From assembly GCA_047974845.1 (NCBI GenBank), contig JBKECQ010000077.1:1-38889 (forward strand): 38,889 nucleotides of DNA, given 5' to 3'. This stretch comes from Aminipila sp047974845 (GTDB taxonomy: Bacteria; Bacillota; Clostridia; Peptostreptococcales; Anaerovoracaceae). The translations under genes were made by a program, and so were the position numbers. Below the pieces are notes generated by a model. That model saw nothing but the letters and a program-made list of their open reading frames with translations. It was not told the origin of the DNA and searched no databases. Shown here piece by piece: positions 30,864 to 38,889 of this stretch (positions are counted from its first letter, which is position 1; each line of letters opens with the position of its first letter).

Positions 30864-31622
30864 ATGGACATAACAATAACAACGTATTTAATAGTTTGCC
30901 CTTTAGTGTTTGTTGCGGCTTTTATTGATTCCATAGCCGGCGGAGGTGGGATTATATCTTTGCCTGCATACATAATCGCAGGGGTGCCACCACATTATGC
31001 GCTGGGAAGTAATAAGCTGTCCTCATTTATGGGGACTATAGTTTCTACTGCAAGATATATTAAACATGGGGCGGCAGATTTAAAGATTGCACCGTTTTCA
31101 ATAGTTTTAGCTTTAATAGGCTCTGCAATAGGAGCCAACTTGGCATTATATGTGAGTGAGGAATTTCTAAAGAATTTATTAATTATAGTACTTCCTGTAG
31201 TGGCATTTTTCGTACTGCGAAAAAATAGCTTTGGGGAGAATAATCAAGAAACAGAGATAGACAGAAAAAAGCAAGTGGCAATAGCTTTAGTAGCCGCATT
31301 CATTATTGGTGGATATGACGGGTTTTATGGGCCTGGAACGGGAACCTTTCTTATTTTAATTTTAACTAGTTTAGCGCACATGGATATAAAAATAGCATCA
31401 GGAAATACCAAGCTTATAAATCTTTCATCCAATCTTGCGGCTTTAGTAACGTTTATGATTAATGGAAAGGTACTTTTCCTATTGGCATTAATAGCTGGGG
31501 TATTTGGCATTCTGGGAAATTATATAGGAAGTGGACTGGTACTGAAAAGCGGGACAAAGGTTGTTAAGCCTGTAATGGTACTGGTATTAATATTATTATT
31601 TATAAAAATAGTAACTGAGTAA
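30864..31622 (+). CDS. TSUP (TauE/SafE) family membrane transporter
   Basis: The 252-residue protein has about eight membrane helices and the two family motifs: FIDSIAGGGGIISLPAY near residues 19-35 and GGYDGFYGPGTGTF near residue 150. Members export or import sulfite, sulfoacetate or other sulfur-containing anions. The substrate here is unknown. No clear ribosome site; TAGGAATGTAG is weak. It is followed by the C_GCAxxG_C_C protein 46 bases later. Confidence 0.88.
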   Translation: MDITITTYLIVCPLVFVAAFIDSIAGGGGIISLPAYIIAGVPPHYALGSNKLSSFMGTIVSTARYIKHGAADLKIAPFSIVLALIGSAIGANLALYVSEEFLKNLLIIVLPVVAFFVLRKNSFGENNQETEIDRKKQVAIALVAAFIIGGYDGFYGPGTGTFLILILTSLAHMDIKIASGNTKLINLSSNLAALVTFMINGKVLFLLALIAGVFGILGNYIGSGLVLKSGTKVVKPVMVLVLILLFIKIVTE

Positions 31623-31668
31623 TAATTGTGGTACAATAATAGGTATAGATAAATTTTGGAGGAATAGA

Positions 31669-32076
31669 ATGTCAGATAGAATTAAACAAGCTGTGGCTAA
31701 CCATAAAAGAGGATATAACTGTGCCCAATCCGTGGTTTGCGCTTATTGTGATTTATTTGGAATAGATGAAGCAAGTGCGTTTAAACTGGCGGAAGCATAC
31801 GGCTTTGGCATGGGGACTATGGGAACCTGTGGTGCAGTGTCGGCAATGGCGATGGTTACAGGTATGAAGCTAAGTGACGGAAATTTGGATTCTCCTGCAT
31901 CGAAAAAACATTGTTATAGAACAATGAAAGACATGACTAATGAATTTCTTGAAAAGAATAAGTCGACTGAATGCAGTGAAATCAAAGGGACGACAGGTGG
32001 ACCGGTACTTAGAAGCTGTGATGGTTGCATAGAAGATGCAGCGGCCATTATAGAGAAAGTTTTGCTGACAAAATAG
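31669..32076 (+). CDS. C_GCAxxG_C_C family redox-type protein
   Basis: The 135-residue protein has the family signature: CAQSVVCAYCD, GTMGTCGAVSAMAM, a later Cys pair, and a C-terminal CDGCIEDA. The family is common in anaerobes and described only as a probable redox or metal protein. The ribosome site is GGAGGAATAGA. The short space to the previous and next genes suggests one transcription unit with the transporter and the acyl-CoA synthetases. Confidence 0.88.
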   Translation: MSDRIKQAVANHKRGYNCAQSVVCAYCDLFGIDEASAFKLAEAYGFGMGTMGTCGAVSAMAMVTGMKLSDGNLDSPASKKHCYRTMKDMTNEFLEKNKSTECSEIKGTTGGPVLRSCDGCIEDAAAIIEKVLLTK

Positions 32077-32085
32077 GTGAATTAA

Positions 32086-33816
32086 ATGAACGATAAAAAA
32101 TTTAAAGATGTATTATATGATTTTAGAGAAATAAGCGACTTAAAGGATATGGTGGATAGTAGCGCCAGACTTTTTCGTGAAAAGGATGCTTATTTGGTGA
32201 AACCCGTTCCGGGAGGAGAGTATAGGCCTATAAAATATAGTCAGCTAAAAAGCGACATCGACTCATTGGGGACAAAGTTTATTGACATGGGCTTAAAGGG
32301 AAGTAAGATTGCAGTTATAGGGGAAAACAGCTACAAATGGCTTATTTCTTATTTGGCTGTAACAAATGGTGTAGGTGTTATTGTTCCTTTAGATAGGGAA
32401 CTGCCTCCGGGTGAAATTGCGAATCTTTTGGAAAGAGCCGGAGTTAAGGCTATAGTGTACTCAAAAAAGATGGAAAAGGCCATAGCAGAAGCAATGACTT
32501 TTCTTGCTGACACAGTTAAATATAAAATTTGCATGGAAGAAGGCAAATTAGAAAATAGTTTAAACCTTGAAAAGCTACTTGAAGAGGGCTCAAAACTGGT
32601 TGAGCAGGGAGAAAGAGCGTTTATAGATGCAGAAATAGACAGAGAAGAAATGTGCTCTTTACTATTTACTTCTGGAACAACAGGCATGGCAAAGGGTGTA
32701 ATGCTTTCCCATAAAAATATTACGGCAAACGTATATAATATGTCAAAATATGTGGCTATTCCTTGTTCGGATATAGGACTTTCTGTGTTACCTATGCATC
32801 ATTCATATGAACTTACCTGCCACATCTTTACTGGTCTATATCAAGGTATGACCATAGCGTTTTGTGAAGGTTTAAAGTACATTACAAAGAATATGGCAGA
32901 GGCTCCGGCAGGTGTAATGCTTGGAGTTCCTCTAGTTTTTGAATCCATGTATAAAAAGATTCTAAAACAAGCAAAAGAAGCAGGAAAGTTAGAAAAAATG
33001 AAAGCGATGATGGCAGTTTCAAAAACATTGAAACTTTACAATCATCCAACCATATTGAAAAAGGTCTTTAAGGATGTTCACAAGGCACTGGGTAACCACA
33101 TGAATTTATTTATAGCGGGAGGCGCGGCAATAGACCCTACTGTTATAGAAAACTTTCAGGCTTTAGGTATACCTATGATACAAGGGTATGGCATGACCGA
33201 AAATGCCCCTATTATAGCTGTAAATAAGGACAAATATAGTAAGCCTGCGTCTGTAGGTCTTCCTATGCCCGGTACTGAAATTCAGATAATAGACCCTGAC
33301 AACAATGGTGTAGGTGAGATTATTTGCAAGGGTGACTCTGTAATGGTTGGGTACTACAATGATCCGGAGCAAACAGCAGAAGTTCTAAAAGATGGTTGGC
33401 TTTATACAGGTGACTATGGTTACTTTGATAAAGACGGGTTTTTATATGTTTGTGGAAGAAAGAAAAGCGTAATTGTTACTAAGAATGGTAAAAATATTTT
33501 CCCAGAAGAAGTTGAATTTTACTTAACTCAAAGTGAATTTATTGCAGAGGTTTTAGTTCATGGCATAGTAGATGAAAAATCTGGAGATACTGTTGTAAAG
33601 GCAGAAGTGTTCCTAGATGCTGATGCTGTTAAGTCTGCAATTGGAGAATCCACTGAGGAGGAACTGCGAGCTTTTGTCAAAGATGAAATTGATAAGATAA
33701 ATGAGCAGATGCCTTTGTATAAGAGAGTAAAACGATTCTCTATTAGAGAAACTGAATTTGAGAAAACTACAACAAGAAAAATAAAGAGATTTACGAAATC
33801 TAATATAGGAGAATAG
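32086..33816 (+). CDS. AMP-forming acyl-CoA synthetase (long-chain-fatty-acid-CoA ligase type), first copy
   Basis: The 576-residue protein has an AMP-binding domain with P-loop LLFTSGTTGMAKGVMLSH (about residue 195), YGMTENAP, and the hinge/C-terminal motifs LYTGDYGYFDKDGFLYV and GRKKSVIVTKNGKN. It activates a carboxylic acid with ATP and CoA; chain length is not readable. The layout resembles long-chain ligases. The gene has a weak ribosome site (AGGTGA) and starts 10 bases after the previous one. Its paralogue follows within 9 bases. Confidence 0.9.
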   Translation: MNDKKFKDVLYDFREISDLKDMVDSSARLFREKDAYLVKPVPGGEYRPIKYSQLKSDIDSLGTKFIDMGLKGSKIAVIGENSYKWLISYLAVTNGVGVIVPLDRELPPGEIANLLERAGVKAIVYSKKMEKAIAEAMTFLADTVKYKICMEEGKLENSLNLEKLLEEGSKLVEQGERAFIDAEIDREEMCSLLFTSGTTGMAKGVMLSHKNITANVYNMSKYVAIPCSDIGLSVLPMHHSYELTCHIFTGLYQGMTIAFCEGLKYITKNMAEAPAGVMLGVPLVFESMYKKILKQAKEAGKLEKMKAMMAVSKTLKLYNHPTILKKVFKDVHKALGNHMNLFIAGGAAIDPTVIENFQALGIPMIQGYGMTENAPIIAVNKDKYSKPASVGLPMPGTEIQIIDPDNNGVGEIICKGDSVMVGYYNDPEQTAEVLKDGWLYTGDYGYFDKDGFLYVCGRKKSVIVTKNGKNIFPEEVEFYLTQSEFIAEVLVHGIVDEKSGDTVVKAEVFLDADAVKSAIGESTEEELRAFVKDEIDKINEQMPLYKRVKRFSIRETEFEKTTTRKIKRFTKSNIGE

Positions 33817-33824
33817 GAGCAACT

Positions 33825-35588
33825 ATGCTGGAAGCACAAAAATTTGTTGAACAAATAAATAATAATAAAGACGTGAATATAAGATATAAACATAGCAGAC
33901 CTATCAATGATTTAAAGCAAATGCTTATATCTACAACAGAACTTTATCCGGATAACATCGCATTTTTGCAAAAAAATGATAGGGCAAAGGGCTATGAAGG
34001 AATTACTTATAAAGAAGCATTAGCAGATGTTAATGCTTTAGGAACAGCACTTATTGAAAAGGGGCTAAAGAATAAAAGAATAGCCGTAATCGGAGAGAAT
34101 AGTTATCATTGGGCTATTTCATATTTAGCTACTGTAGGCGGTGTAGGTGTAATAGTACCTCTTGATAAGGAATTAAATGCAAATGAGCTGATGCAGCTTG
34201 TAGTGAACTCAGAAGTGAGTTGTGTTTTATTTGATGATAAGTATGAAAAGATTTTTAGAGATATGAAAATCAGTGGAGAAACTGTTATTAAACTGCTGAT
34301 AAATATGCAAAATGCAGAGTGCTCAAAAGAAGTAATGTATATTGGACAACTTTTAGAGCATGGAAGACAATCTATAATAAATGGCGCCAGGGATTATATT
34401 GATGCAACTATTGATAGAGAGGCTATGAATATTTTGCTGTTTACTTCCGGGACTACAGGTGTTTCTAAGGGAGTTATGCTTTGCCATAGAAATATTGTCG
34501 AGGACTTGATGGCAACACCAACAGTTTTAGAAATTAGGTCAGATGACATTTTCTTTTCAGTTTTGCCGGTGCATCATACTTATGAATGTACTGCGGGATT
34601 TTTATTGCCTATATATAAGGGAGCAACTATTGCTTACTGTGAAGGGCTTAAATACCTGACTAAGAACCTTGAAGAGGTAAGACCTACAATTTTCTTGGGA
34701 GTTCCAATCTTATTTGAAAATCTTTATAGAAAAATCTGGCAGAATGTTAGAAAGCAGGGTAAAGAAGAATTATTAAAGAAAGTTATTAAAATAAATAGAG
34801 CTACAAAAAAAGTAGGCTTAGATTTAGGTAATATTTTTCTAAAGGATATCCGTGCTGTTTTTGGTGGCAGAATGAGACTTATGATTTGCGGTGGTGCGGC
34901 TATTAACCCTGATATATTAGATGGAATTCGTGACTTCGGTATTATGGCTCTTCAGGGATACGGGCTTACAGAGTGCGCACCTATAGGGGCACTGAATCCT
35001 GACAAGGCAGCAAAATCTGCGTCAATAGGCAGAGCATTACCTAACTTTGATATGAAGGTAGTTGATGTAAATGATGAAGGCATCGGAGAGATTTGTCTAA
35101 AGGGCGGAAATGTCATGATGGGATATTATAATATGCCGGAAGCAACTGCCGAGGTTATTAAAGACGGATGGTTCTATACAGGAGATTTAGGATATATAGA
35201 CTCAGAAGGTTATGCATATATAACAGGAAGAAAAAAGAACGTTATTATTACTAAGAACGGTAAAAATGTTTATCCTGAAGAGATTGAATACTATTTAAGC
35301 AGTATTCCTTATGTATTGGAATCCTTCGTTTATGACAAGGAATCTGAGGATGGTTTAGATACTCTTATTGTTGCGGCTATAAGAATTGACGAAGAAGAAG
35401 TAAAAGAGTGCTTAGGAGAAACCTATACAGATGAACAGGTTCATGAGCTAATTTGGAATGAAGTTGATAAAATTAATGACAACACTCCTTATTTTAAAAA
35501 GGTTAAAAGGGTTGTAATAAGAAAAGAAGAGTTTGAAAAGAATACTTCTAAAAAAATTAAAAGATTTTCTGAAAATAATAAAGCGTAG
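33825..35588 (+). CDS. AMP-forming acyl-CoA synthetase, second copy
   Basis: The 587-residue protein keeps all motifs of the previous one: ILLFTSGTTGVSKGVMLCH, GYGLTECAPIGALNPDKAAK, FYTGDLGYIDSEGYAYITGR and KKNVIITKNGKNVYPEEIE. The two align end to end and are clearly duplicates, each with a roughly 30-residue lead-in (RPINDLKQML and REISDLKDMV). The ribosome site is ATAGGAG. A long hairpin at 35650-35720 probably ends the transcript. Confidence 0.9.
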   Translation: MLEAQKFVEQINNNKDVNIRYKHSRPINDLKQMLISTTELYPDNIAFLQKNDRAKGYEGITYKEALADVNALGTALIEKGLKNKRIAVIGENSYHWAISYLATVGGVGVIVPLDKELNANELMQLVVNSEVSCVLFDDKYEKIFRDMKISGETVIKLLINMQNAECSKEVMYIGQLLEHGRQSIINGARDYIDATIDREAMNILLFTSGTTGVSKGVMLCHRNIVEDLMATPTVLEIRSDDIFFSVLPVHHTYECTAGFLLPIYKGATIAYCEGLKYLTKNLEEVRPTIFLGVPILFENLYRKIWQNVRKQGKEELLKKVIKINRATKKVGLDLGNIFLKDIRAVFGGRMRLMICGGAAINPDILDGIRDFGIMALQGYGLTECAPIGALNPDKAAKSASIGRALPNFDMKVVDVNDEGIGEICLKGGNVMMGYYNMPEATAEVIKDGWFYTGDLGYIDSEGYAYITGRKKNVIITKNGKNVYPEEIEYYLSSIPYVLESFVYDKESEDGLDTLIVAAIRIDEEEVKECLGETYTDEQVHELIWNEVDKINDNTPYFKKVKRVVIRKEEFEKNTSKKIKRFSENNKA

Positions 35589-35649
35589 CTAGTATTGTAG
35601 CTAGTTAGGTTATAGGAAAATAAATATTTTAATTCTTATTATAAAATAG

Positions 35650-35720
35650 AAAAGGTTAAGTATAACCGGATAGTAAATAGTTTGTAATATATAAAACTAT
35701 TTTGTTATACTTAACCTTTT
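35650..35720. terminator. Long hairpin with 17-bp perfect outer stem
   Basis: Outer arms 35650-35666 and 35704-35720 are perfectly complementary. An inner stem (AAATAGTTT/AAAACTATTT) extends it. The right arm ends in TTTT and the left begins with AAAA, so it can act as a terminator in both directions. Its size also fits a small mobile repeat. Confidence 0.55.
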
Positions 35721-35843
35721 GTTAGCTTTATTTAGGGAAATTATCAAAATCCTAAATTTTATTTCTCTAAATTTTATTTTCTAAAATTACACTATTACAA
35801 AGTTTATCTCTACCATTTATATTCACCAAATTGCATTATATCA

Positions 35844-35975
35844 AATTTTAGTCATCCGGATTATATCCTGACTAATTGTATTCCAGCGAATTATACTATA
35901 GCGAATTTTAGCTATCCGCATTATATCCTGACCAATTATATTCCAGCAAATTATACTATAGCAATTTGTATTCTG
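35844..35975. repeat. 60-bp tandem repeat, two full copies plus parts
   Basis: A unit starting AATTTTAG and holding ATTATATCCTGAC and TATTCCAGC occurs at 35844 and 35904, with a partial third from about 35964 and a partial at 35816-35843. Copies differ at about six positions. A - strand open frame over it is only repeat-derived. Confidence 0.75.
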
Positions 35976-36009
35976 CCAAATGCAGTATATAAATAGAATT
36001 ATAGTGATA

Positions 36010-37107
36010 TTATTTTGTAACAATATTTATATTTTTTGAACTTGTAGTATATACCATTGTTGCATAGCATAAATCAAATTCAACAATGTCTCCAACGTGG
36101 ATATCTTCTTTACAATTCTCAATATCTAAAATCAGATGGTCACTGCTTGCACCAAGTATTTCAATATCTTTATTTCTTGGAAGCAACATATCAGTGTCCC
36201 CGAAGTCAACTTTACCTAGTCCGACTAAAGCTCTTCGTCTAATTCCTCTATCCACATAAGTTTGAACGTGACCGAAAGCATCAAATGTCAACTCGCCTAC
36301 AGGGTGGCTTGGCTTGTCCTTAACTTCTATAACTTCAGCTTTTAGGGTGAACACATCTTGATTAAGGAAATCAGCATTAACACCAAACAAGGCGCCGTAA
36401 TCATAAGCAAGAATAATACCTTCTCCTACACGAAGATGGTTAATTCTGTCTGGCATAGTTTTATTAAATACCATTTCAGTAGAGGTTGTTCCGCCTCCGG
36501 AAATAATATCTAGTTTACGTCCAATAGCAGCCTCAACTTTTTCAGCAGCAACTATTAATTCATTCATTTTTTCAGGAGTAGCTTTAACAGAACCATAGCA
36601 ACCTAGGTTTGTTCCTACACCCATAAGATCAATGTTTTCAAGTTGGTTTTCTACATATGACGCAGCCTTTACTAACTCGTCTAAATCCCAGAAACCTTCT
36701 CTTAAATCTCCTAAATCGACCATAAGAACGACACCGTGTCTGCGCCCTTGCTTTTGGCATTCAGAATTAATTTTGTCAAGGACAGTGATTTCACTGTTAA
36801 GACTATATTCTACATATTTTACTAAGTCCTCTATTTCACTTAACATAGGAAGTCTAATAAGGAAGAAGGGTTTCTTACATCCAATATTTTTAGAATCAAT
36901 GATTTGTTCCATTCTGGAAGATGCTATGTATTTACATGGGGATTTATCGAATTCCAGTACCATTTCAGGAATAGCATGAAATCCTTTGATAACTCCGGCT
37001 ACATCTATATCTTGCTCCTGGCACAAATTAGCAACAGAATCTATGTTGTGTCTGAATTTTTGTAGATCTACCTCTAGTTGAGGGTATCTTGCTTTGTTTG
37101 CACTCAT
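36010..37107 (-). CDS. orr: Ornithine racemase-like PLP enzyme (alanine racemase N-terminal fold)
   Basis: The 365-residue protein has the alanine racemase/YhfX-type TIM barrel with the PLP lysine K41 in VAGVIKGFHA, IASSRMEQI, MVDLGDLREGF and a phosphate-binding SGGGTTSTEM. It matches my knowledge of the ornithine racemase (Orr) of amino-acid-fermenting clostridia, which makes D-ornithine for ornithine aminomutase. No oraS/oraE genes are in the window. A different amino-acid racemase cannot be excluded. The gene diverges from arginase with 245 bases between. Confidence 0.75.
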   Translation of the reverse strand: MSANKARYPQLEVDLQKFRHNIDSVANLCQEQDIDVAGVIKGFHAIPEMVLEFDKSPCKYIASSRMEQIIDSKNIGCKKPFFLIRLPMLSEIEDLVKYVEYSLNSEITVLDKINSECQKQGRRHGVVLMVDLGDLREGFWDLDELVKAASYVENQLENIDLMGVGTNLGCYGSVKATPEKMNELIVAAEKVEAAIGRKLDIISGGGTTSTEMVFNKTMPDRINHLRVGEGIILAYDYGALFGVNADFLNQDVFTLKAEVIEVKDKPSHPVGELTFDAFGHVQTYVDRGIRRRALVGLGKVDFGDTDMLLPRNKDIEILGASSDHLILDIENCKEDIHVGDIVEFDLCYATMVYTTSSKNINIVTK

Positions 37108-37352
37108 TTATATTTCCTTTCTTATCTTATTGACATAATATTTCGATATAGATACATGATAACATAAATATTAAACTAATAAAAGCAAATTAGTATGAAT
37201 AAAATGAGCCTCAAAGCACTAAGTAATTAATAAATAAGTTTTTTTATTCATACAATGTATAAAAAGCTTTCCTTATTATCAAAAACCGTGTAAACTATAA
37301 GAAAATATAGGCATTTGCTGAGGTTGTTTCTTTATGGAGGGAGATATTCAAC
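37108..37352. other. Divergent promoter region between racemase and arginase
   Basis: AT-rich with no gene. The - strand ribosome site AAGGAAAT lies before 37107 and the arginase site GGAGGGAG at 37338-37345. TTGACATAATA-type sequence near 37128 may be part of one promoter; no clear pair or operator was identified, and no sigma-54 motif. Confidence 0.4.
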
Positions 37353-38252
37353 ATGAATATGAAAAAAGTTGATCTAGTTGGAGTACAGATGGACTTAGGA
37401 GCATCAAAGAGAGGCGTTAATATGGGTCCGGCAGCAATAAGATATGGTGGTTTGCATGAAGGTTTGACCAACTTGGGTATTGAATGGAAAGACAAAGGTG
37501 ATATCTTTCCTATACCAGAGGGAGCGACTTCTGAAAAGCTTAAAAATTATGAACAGGTTATAGACATAAATAAAAAATTATATATGACTGTAACAGAGTC
37601 ATTAGAGCAAGGTCGCTTACCAATTGTGTTAGGTGGAGATCACAGTATTGCCGCAGGCAGCATTGCAGCAGTGGCAAATAAATATAAAAATATAGGAGTT
37701 ATTTGGATCGATGCGCATGGCGATTGGAACAGTGATGAAAGTACTTTAAGCGGAAATATGCATGGTATGCCTTTCTCGGCAGTCTGTGGATATGGACCTG
37801 ATGTAATGGTAGATTTAGGGCAAGAAAGTGGTATTACTTATGTTAACCCTAGGAACGCTGTACAAATTGCAGGAAGAGATATAGACCCGGGAGAAAGAAT
37901 TCGAATGAAGGAAGCGGGAGTTACTGTTTTTTCAATTGCGGATGTTGACAGAATGGGTATATACGAGGTAATGCGAAGAGCCATTGAAATAGCAGGTGAC
38001 GGAACAGAGGGTATCCATGTTAGTTATGATGTGGATGCGATTACACCTGAATTTGCTCCGGGAACAGGCACTTTAGTGCATAGTGGACTAACAGTAAGGG
38101 AAGCCTTTGTAGTTCTAGAACTTCTATATGAAAGCAAAAAAATATTAGCACTTGATATGGTTGAAGTAAATCCTATTTTGGATGTGAAAAACAGGACAGG
38201 TGAACTTGCTGCGGAATTAATATTGTCAGCTTTGGGTAAGACAGTATATTAA
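37353..38252 (+). CDS. rocF: Arginase
   Basis: The 299-residue protein has all canonical arginase features: RGVNMGPAAIRYGGL at the start, GGDH (94-97), IDAHGDWN (D120, H122, D124) and SYDVDAITPEFAPGTGT near the C-terminal third. It hydrolyses arginine to ornithine and urea with two Mn ions in the cytoplasm. The ribosome site GGAGGGAG is good. Divergent placement next to an ornithine racemase suggests that the ornithine made is racemised and fermented. Confidence 0.95.
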   Translation: MNMKKVDLVGVQMDLGASKRGVNMGPAAIRYGGLHEGLTNLGIEWKDKGDIFPIPEGATSEKLKNYEQVIDINKKLYMTVTESLEQGRLPIVLGGDHSIAAGSIAAVANKYKNIGVIWIDAHGDWNSDESTLSGNMHGMPFSAVCGYGPDVMVDLGQESGITYVNPRNAVQIAGRDIDPGERIRMKEAGVTVFSIADVDRMGIYEVMRRAIEIAGDGTEGIHVSYDVDAITPEFAPGTGTLVHSGLTVREAFVVLELLYESKKILALDMVEVNPILDVKNRTGELAAELILSALGKTVY

Positions 38253-38312
38253 TTTTTACATAATGTGTCGTATATCACATATTTTCAATGTATTGTAGTA
38301 AGGAGATCATAA

Positions 38313-38669
38313 ATGCAAAGAGCAGTGGTTATTCAGAATAAATTTGTTAAGGCAAATTATATTCAAAAAGAGTCAAATGTTATTGAGCATAAGGGTGTAG
38401 TTCTCAACTTAAAAAATACTACACTAAATTATGAGGACAAAGAAATTGCACTTACTCAAAACGACTTTAAGATATTAAGAATCCTGTTTGAAAGCGTAGG
38501 AAAGGTTGTTCCTATGGATAGGATAATTGGTTGTCTTTGGGAAGAAGAAGATTTTGTTGACGAGAATAGAATTACTGTAAATATTATGAAGCTACGAAGA
38601 AGACTTGGAGAAATTGGACTAGACGATTACATAGAAGCGCAAAACAATAGAGGTTATATTATTAATTAA
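38313..38669 (+). CDS. Orphan winged-helix (OmpR/PhoB-type) DNA-binding protein without receiver
   Basis: The 118-residue protein has a 25-residue lead-in and then a complete Trans_reg_C winged helix (about 28-118): LTQNDFKILRILFESVGKVV, then CLWEEEDFVDENRITVNIMK and a final RGYIIN. There is no receiver domain or phospho-Asp, so it is not a normal two-component regulator. It could be controlled by abundance or by partner binding. It follows arginase by 60 bases with AAGGAGATCATA and may be co-transcribed and regulate ornithine genes. Confidence 0.85.
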   Translation: MQRAVVIQNKFVKANYIQKESNVIEHKGVVLNLKNTTLNYEDKEIALTQNDFKILRILFESVGKVVPMDRIIGCLWEEEDFVDENRITVNIMKLRRRLGEIGLDDYIEAQNNRGYIIN

Positions 38670-38694
38670 AAAAATTTAATAGCTATACAGGTAA

Positions 38695-38718
38695 AAGTGT
38701 ACTTTTAGAAGTACACTT
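38695..38718 (+). other. Hairpin with 10-bp perfect stem
   Basis: Arms 38695-38704 and 38709-38718 with loop TTAG. No T-run follows, but it is directly before the terminator at 38721, so the pair may act together. Confidence 0.55.
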
Positions 38719-38720
38719 CA

Positions 38721-38763
38721 GACTGTAGACAAGGATATCCTTCTTTGCCTACAGTCTTTTTTT
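38721..38763 (+). terminator. Rho-independent terminator
   Basis: GACTGTAG (38721-38728) pairs with CTACAGTC (38749-38756), followed by seven T. It closes the arginase/winged-helix unit. Confidence 0.88.
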
Positions 38764-38832
38764 ACGGGTATACAGACATTTTATTGAATTTATGGTAAAA
38801 TATATTTATTAATACATGGAGGTGCCTGCCTT

Positions 38833-38889
38833 ATGATGGGTAAGAAAGATTTACTTGGTCGTGACCAATTCCAAATGATAACATTGAAT
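38833..38889 (+). CDS. Start of a possible transposase, cut by the window end
   Basis: ATG 38833 (or 38836) follows TGGAGG at 38817-38822. Only 19 codons are in the window (MMGKKDLLGRDQFQMITLN). The pattern K-K-D-x-x-x-R-x-Q-x-x-M-I-x-L recalls the start of IS1182-type transposases, but this is too short for certainty, and no inverted repeat end was identified in 38764-38830. Confidence 0.4.
   Translation, partial: MMGKKDLLGRDQFQMITLN

Noticed and set aside
35841..36023. - strand open frame over the 60-bp repeat
   Set aside because: No start context, and the peptide is the repeat translated twice.

Overview
This is low-GC Clostridia DNA from an anaerobic Firmicute. The evidence is strong AGGAGG-type ribosome sites, TTG and GTG starts, sigma-54 promoters, an ANTAR-controlled ethanolamine (eut) microcompartment locus, ornithine racemase with arginase, and a clostridial cysteine-rich repeat protein. 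It looks like an amino-acid and amine fermenter. The genus cannot be fixed from the sequence alone.

Layout. 1-4400: a decayed end that looks like IS200/IS605 DNA, then a BlaI repressor and BlaR1-like M56 membrane protease, and a small secreted protein whose promoter carries the same operator as blaI. A gene-poor decayed stretch and an XRE regulator follow. 4400-9900: a degenerate tRNA-Pro-like sequence, then a sigma-54 unit: ornithine cyclodeaminase family protein, PLP aminotransferase and a PAS-AAA-Fis activator on the + strand, and a convergent, divergent-sequence ureohydrolase with its own -24/-12 promoter. 10111-26703: a long eut locus: eutP, eutS, eutV, eutW, eutA, eutB, eutC, eutL, a BMC shell protein with a Rho-N-like tail, eutE, eutM, eutT, pduL-type eutD, a eut_hyp protein, eutN, pduS-like, pduT-like, eutH, eutQ. 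It ends at a strong terminator. 26723-28876: an XRE/membrane-protein pair on the - strand and a divergent Cys-rich repeat protein. 28877-30082: a NiCo-type riboswitch and a CDF metal exporter. 30083-30863: about 780 bases of AT-rich tandem repeats. 30864-35588: TSUP transporter, C_GCAxxG_C_C protein and two tandem AMP-forming acyl-CoA synthetases. 35589-38830: a long hairpin, 60-bp repeats, ornithine racemase (-), arginase (+) and an orphan winged-helix protein. The window ends in the first codons of a possible transposase.

How the genes work together. EutH imports ethanolamine. EutBC, with adenosylcobalamin made by EutT and EutA for reactivation, splits it to acetaldehyde and ammonia inside a shell built from EutS, EutL, EutM, the EutM-tail protein, the PduT-like trimer and EutN. 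EutE and the PduL-type EutD take acetaldehyde to acetyl-CoA and acetyl phosphate. The PduS/PduT-like pair probably handles cobalamin reduction or electron flow. EutW/EutV control this by antitermination: the eutA leader has two hexaloop hairpins, the second overlapping a terminator, and the eutS leader has a clear second hairpin of the same kind. Ornithine and arginine genes lie on both sides of the eut locus (ornithine cyclodeaminase and a ureohydrolase on the left, ornithine racemase and arginase on the right), consistent with arginine/ornithine fermentation. Function assignments rest on motifs and family knowledge. No database search was run.
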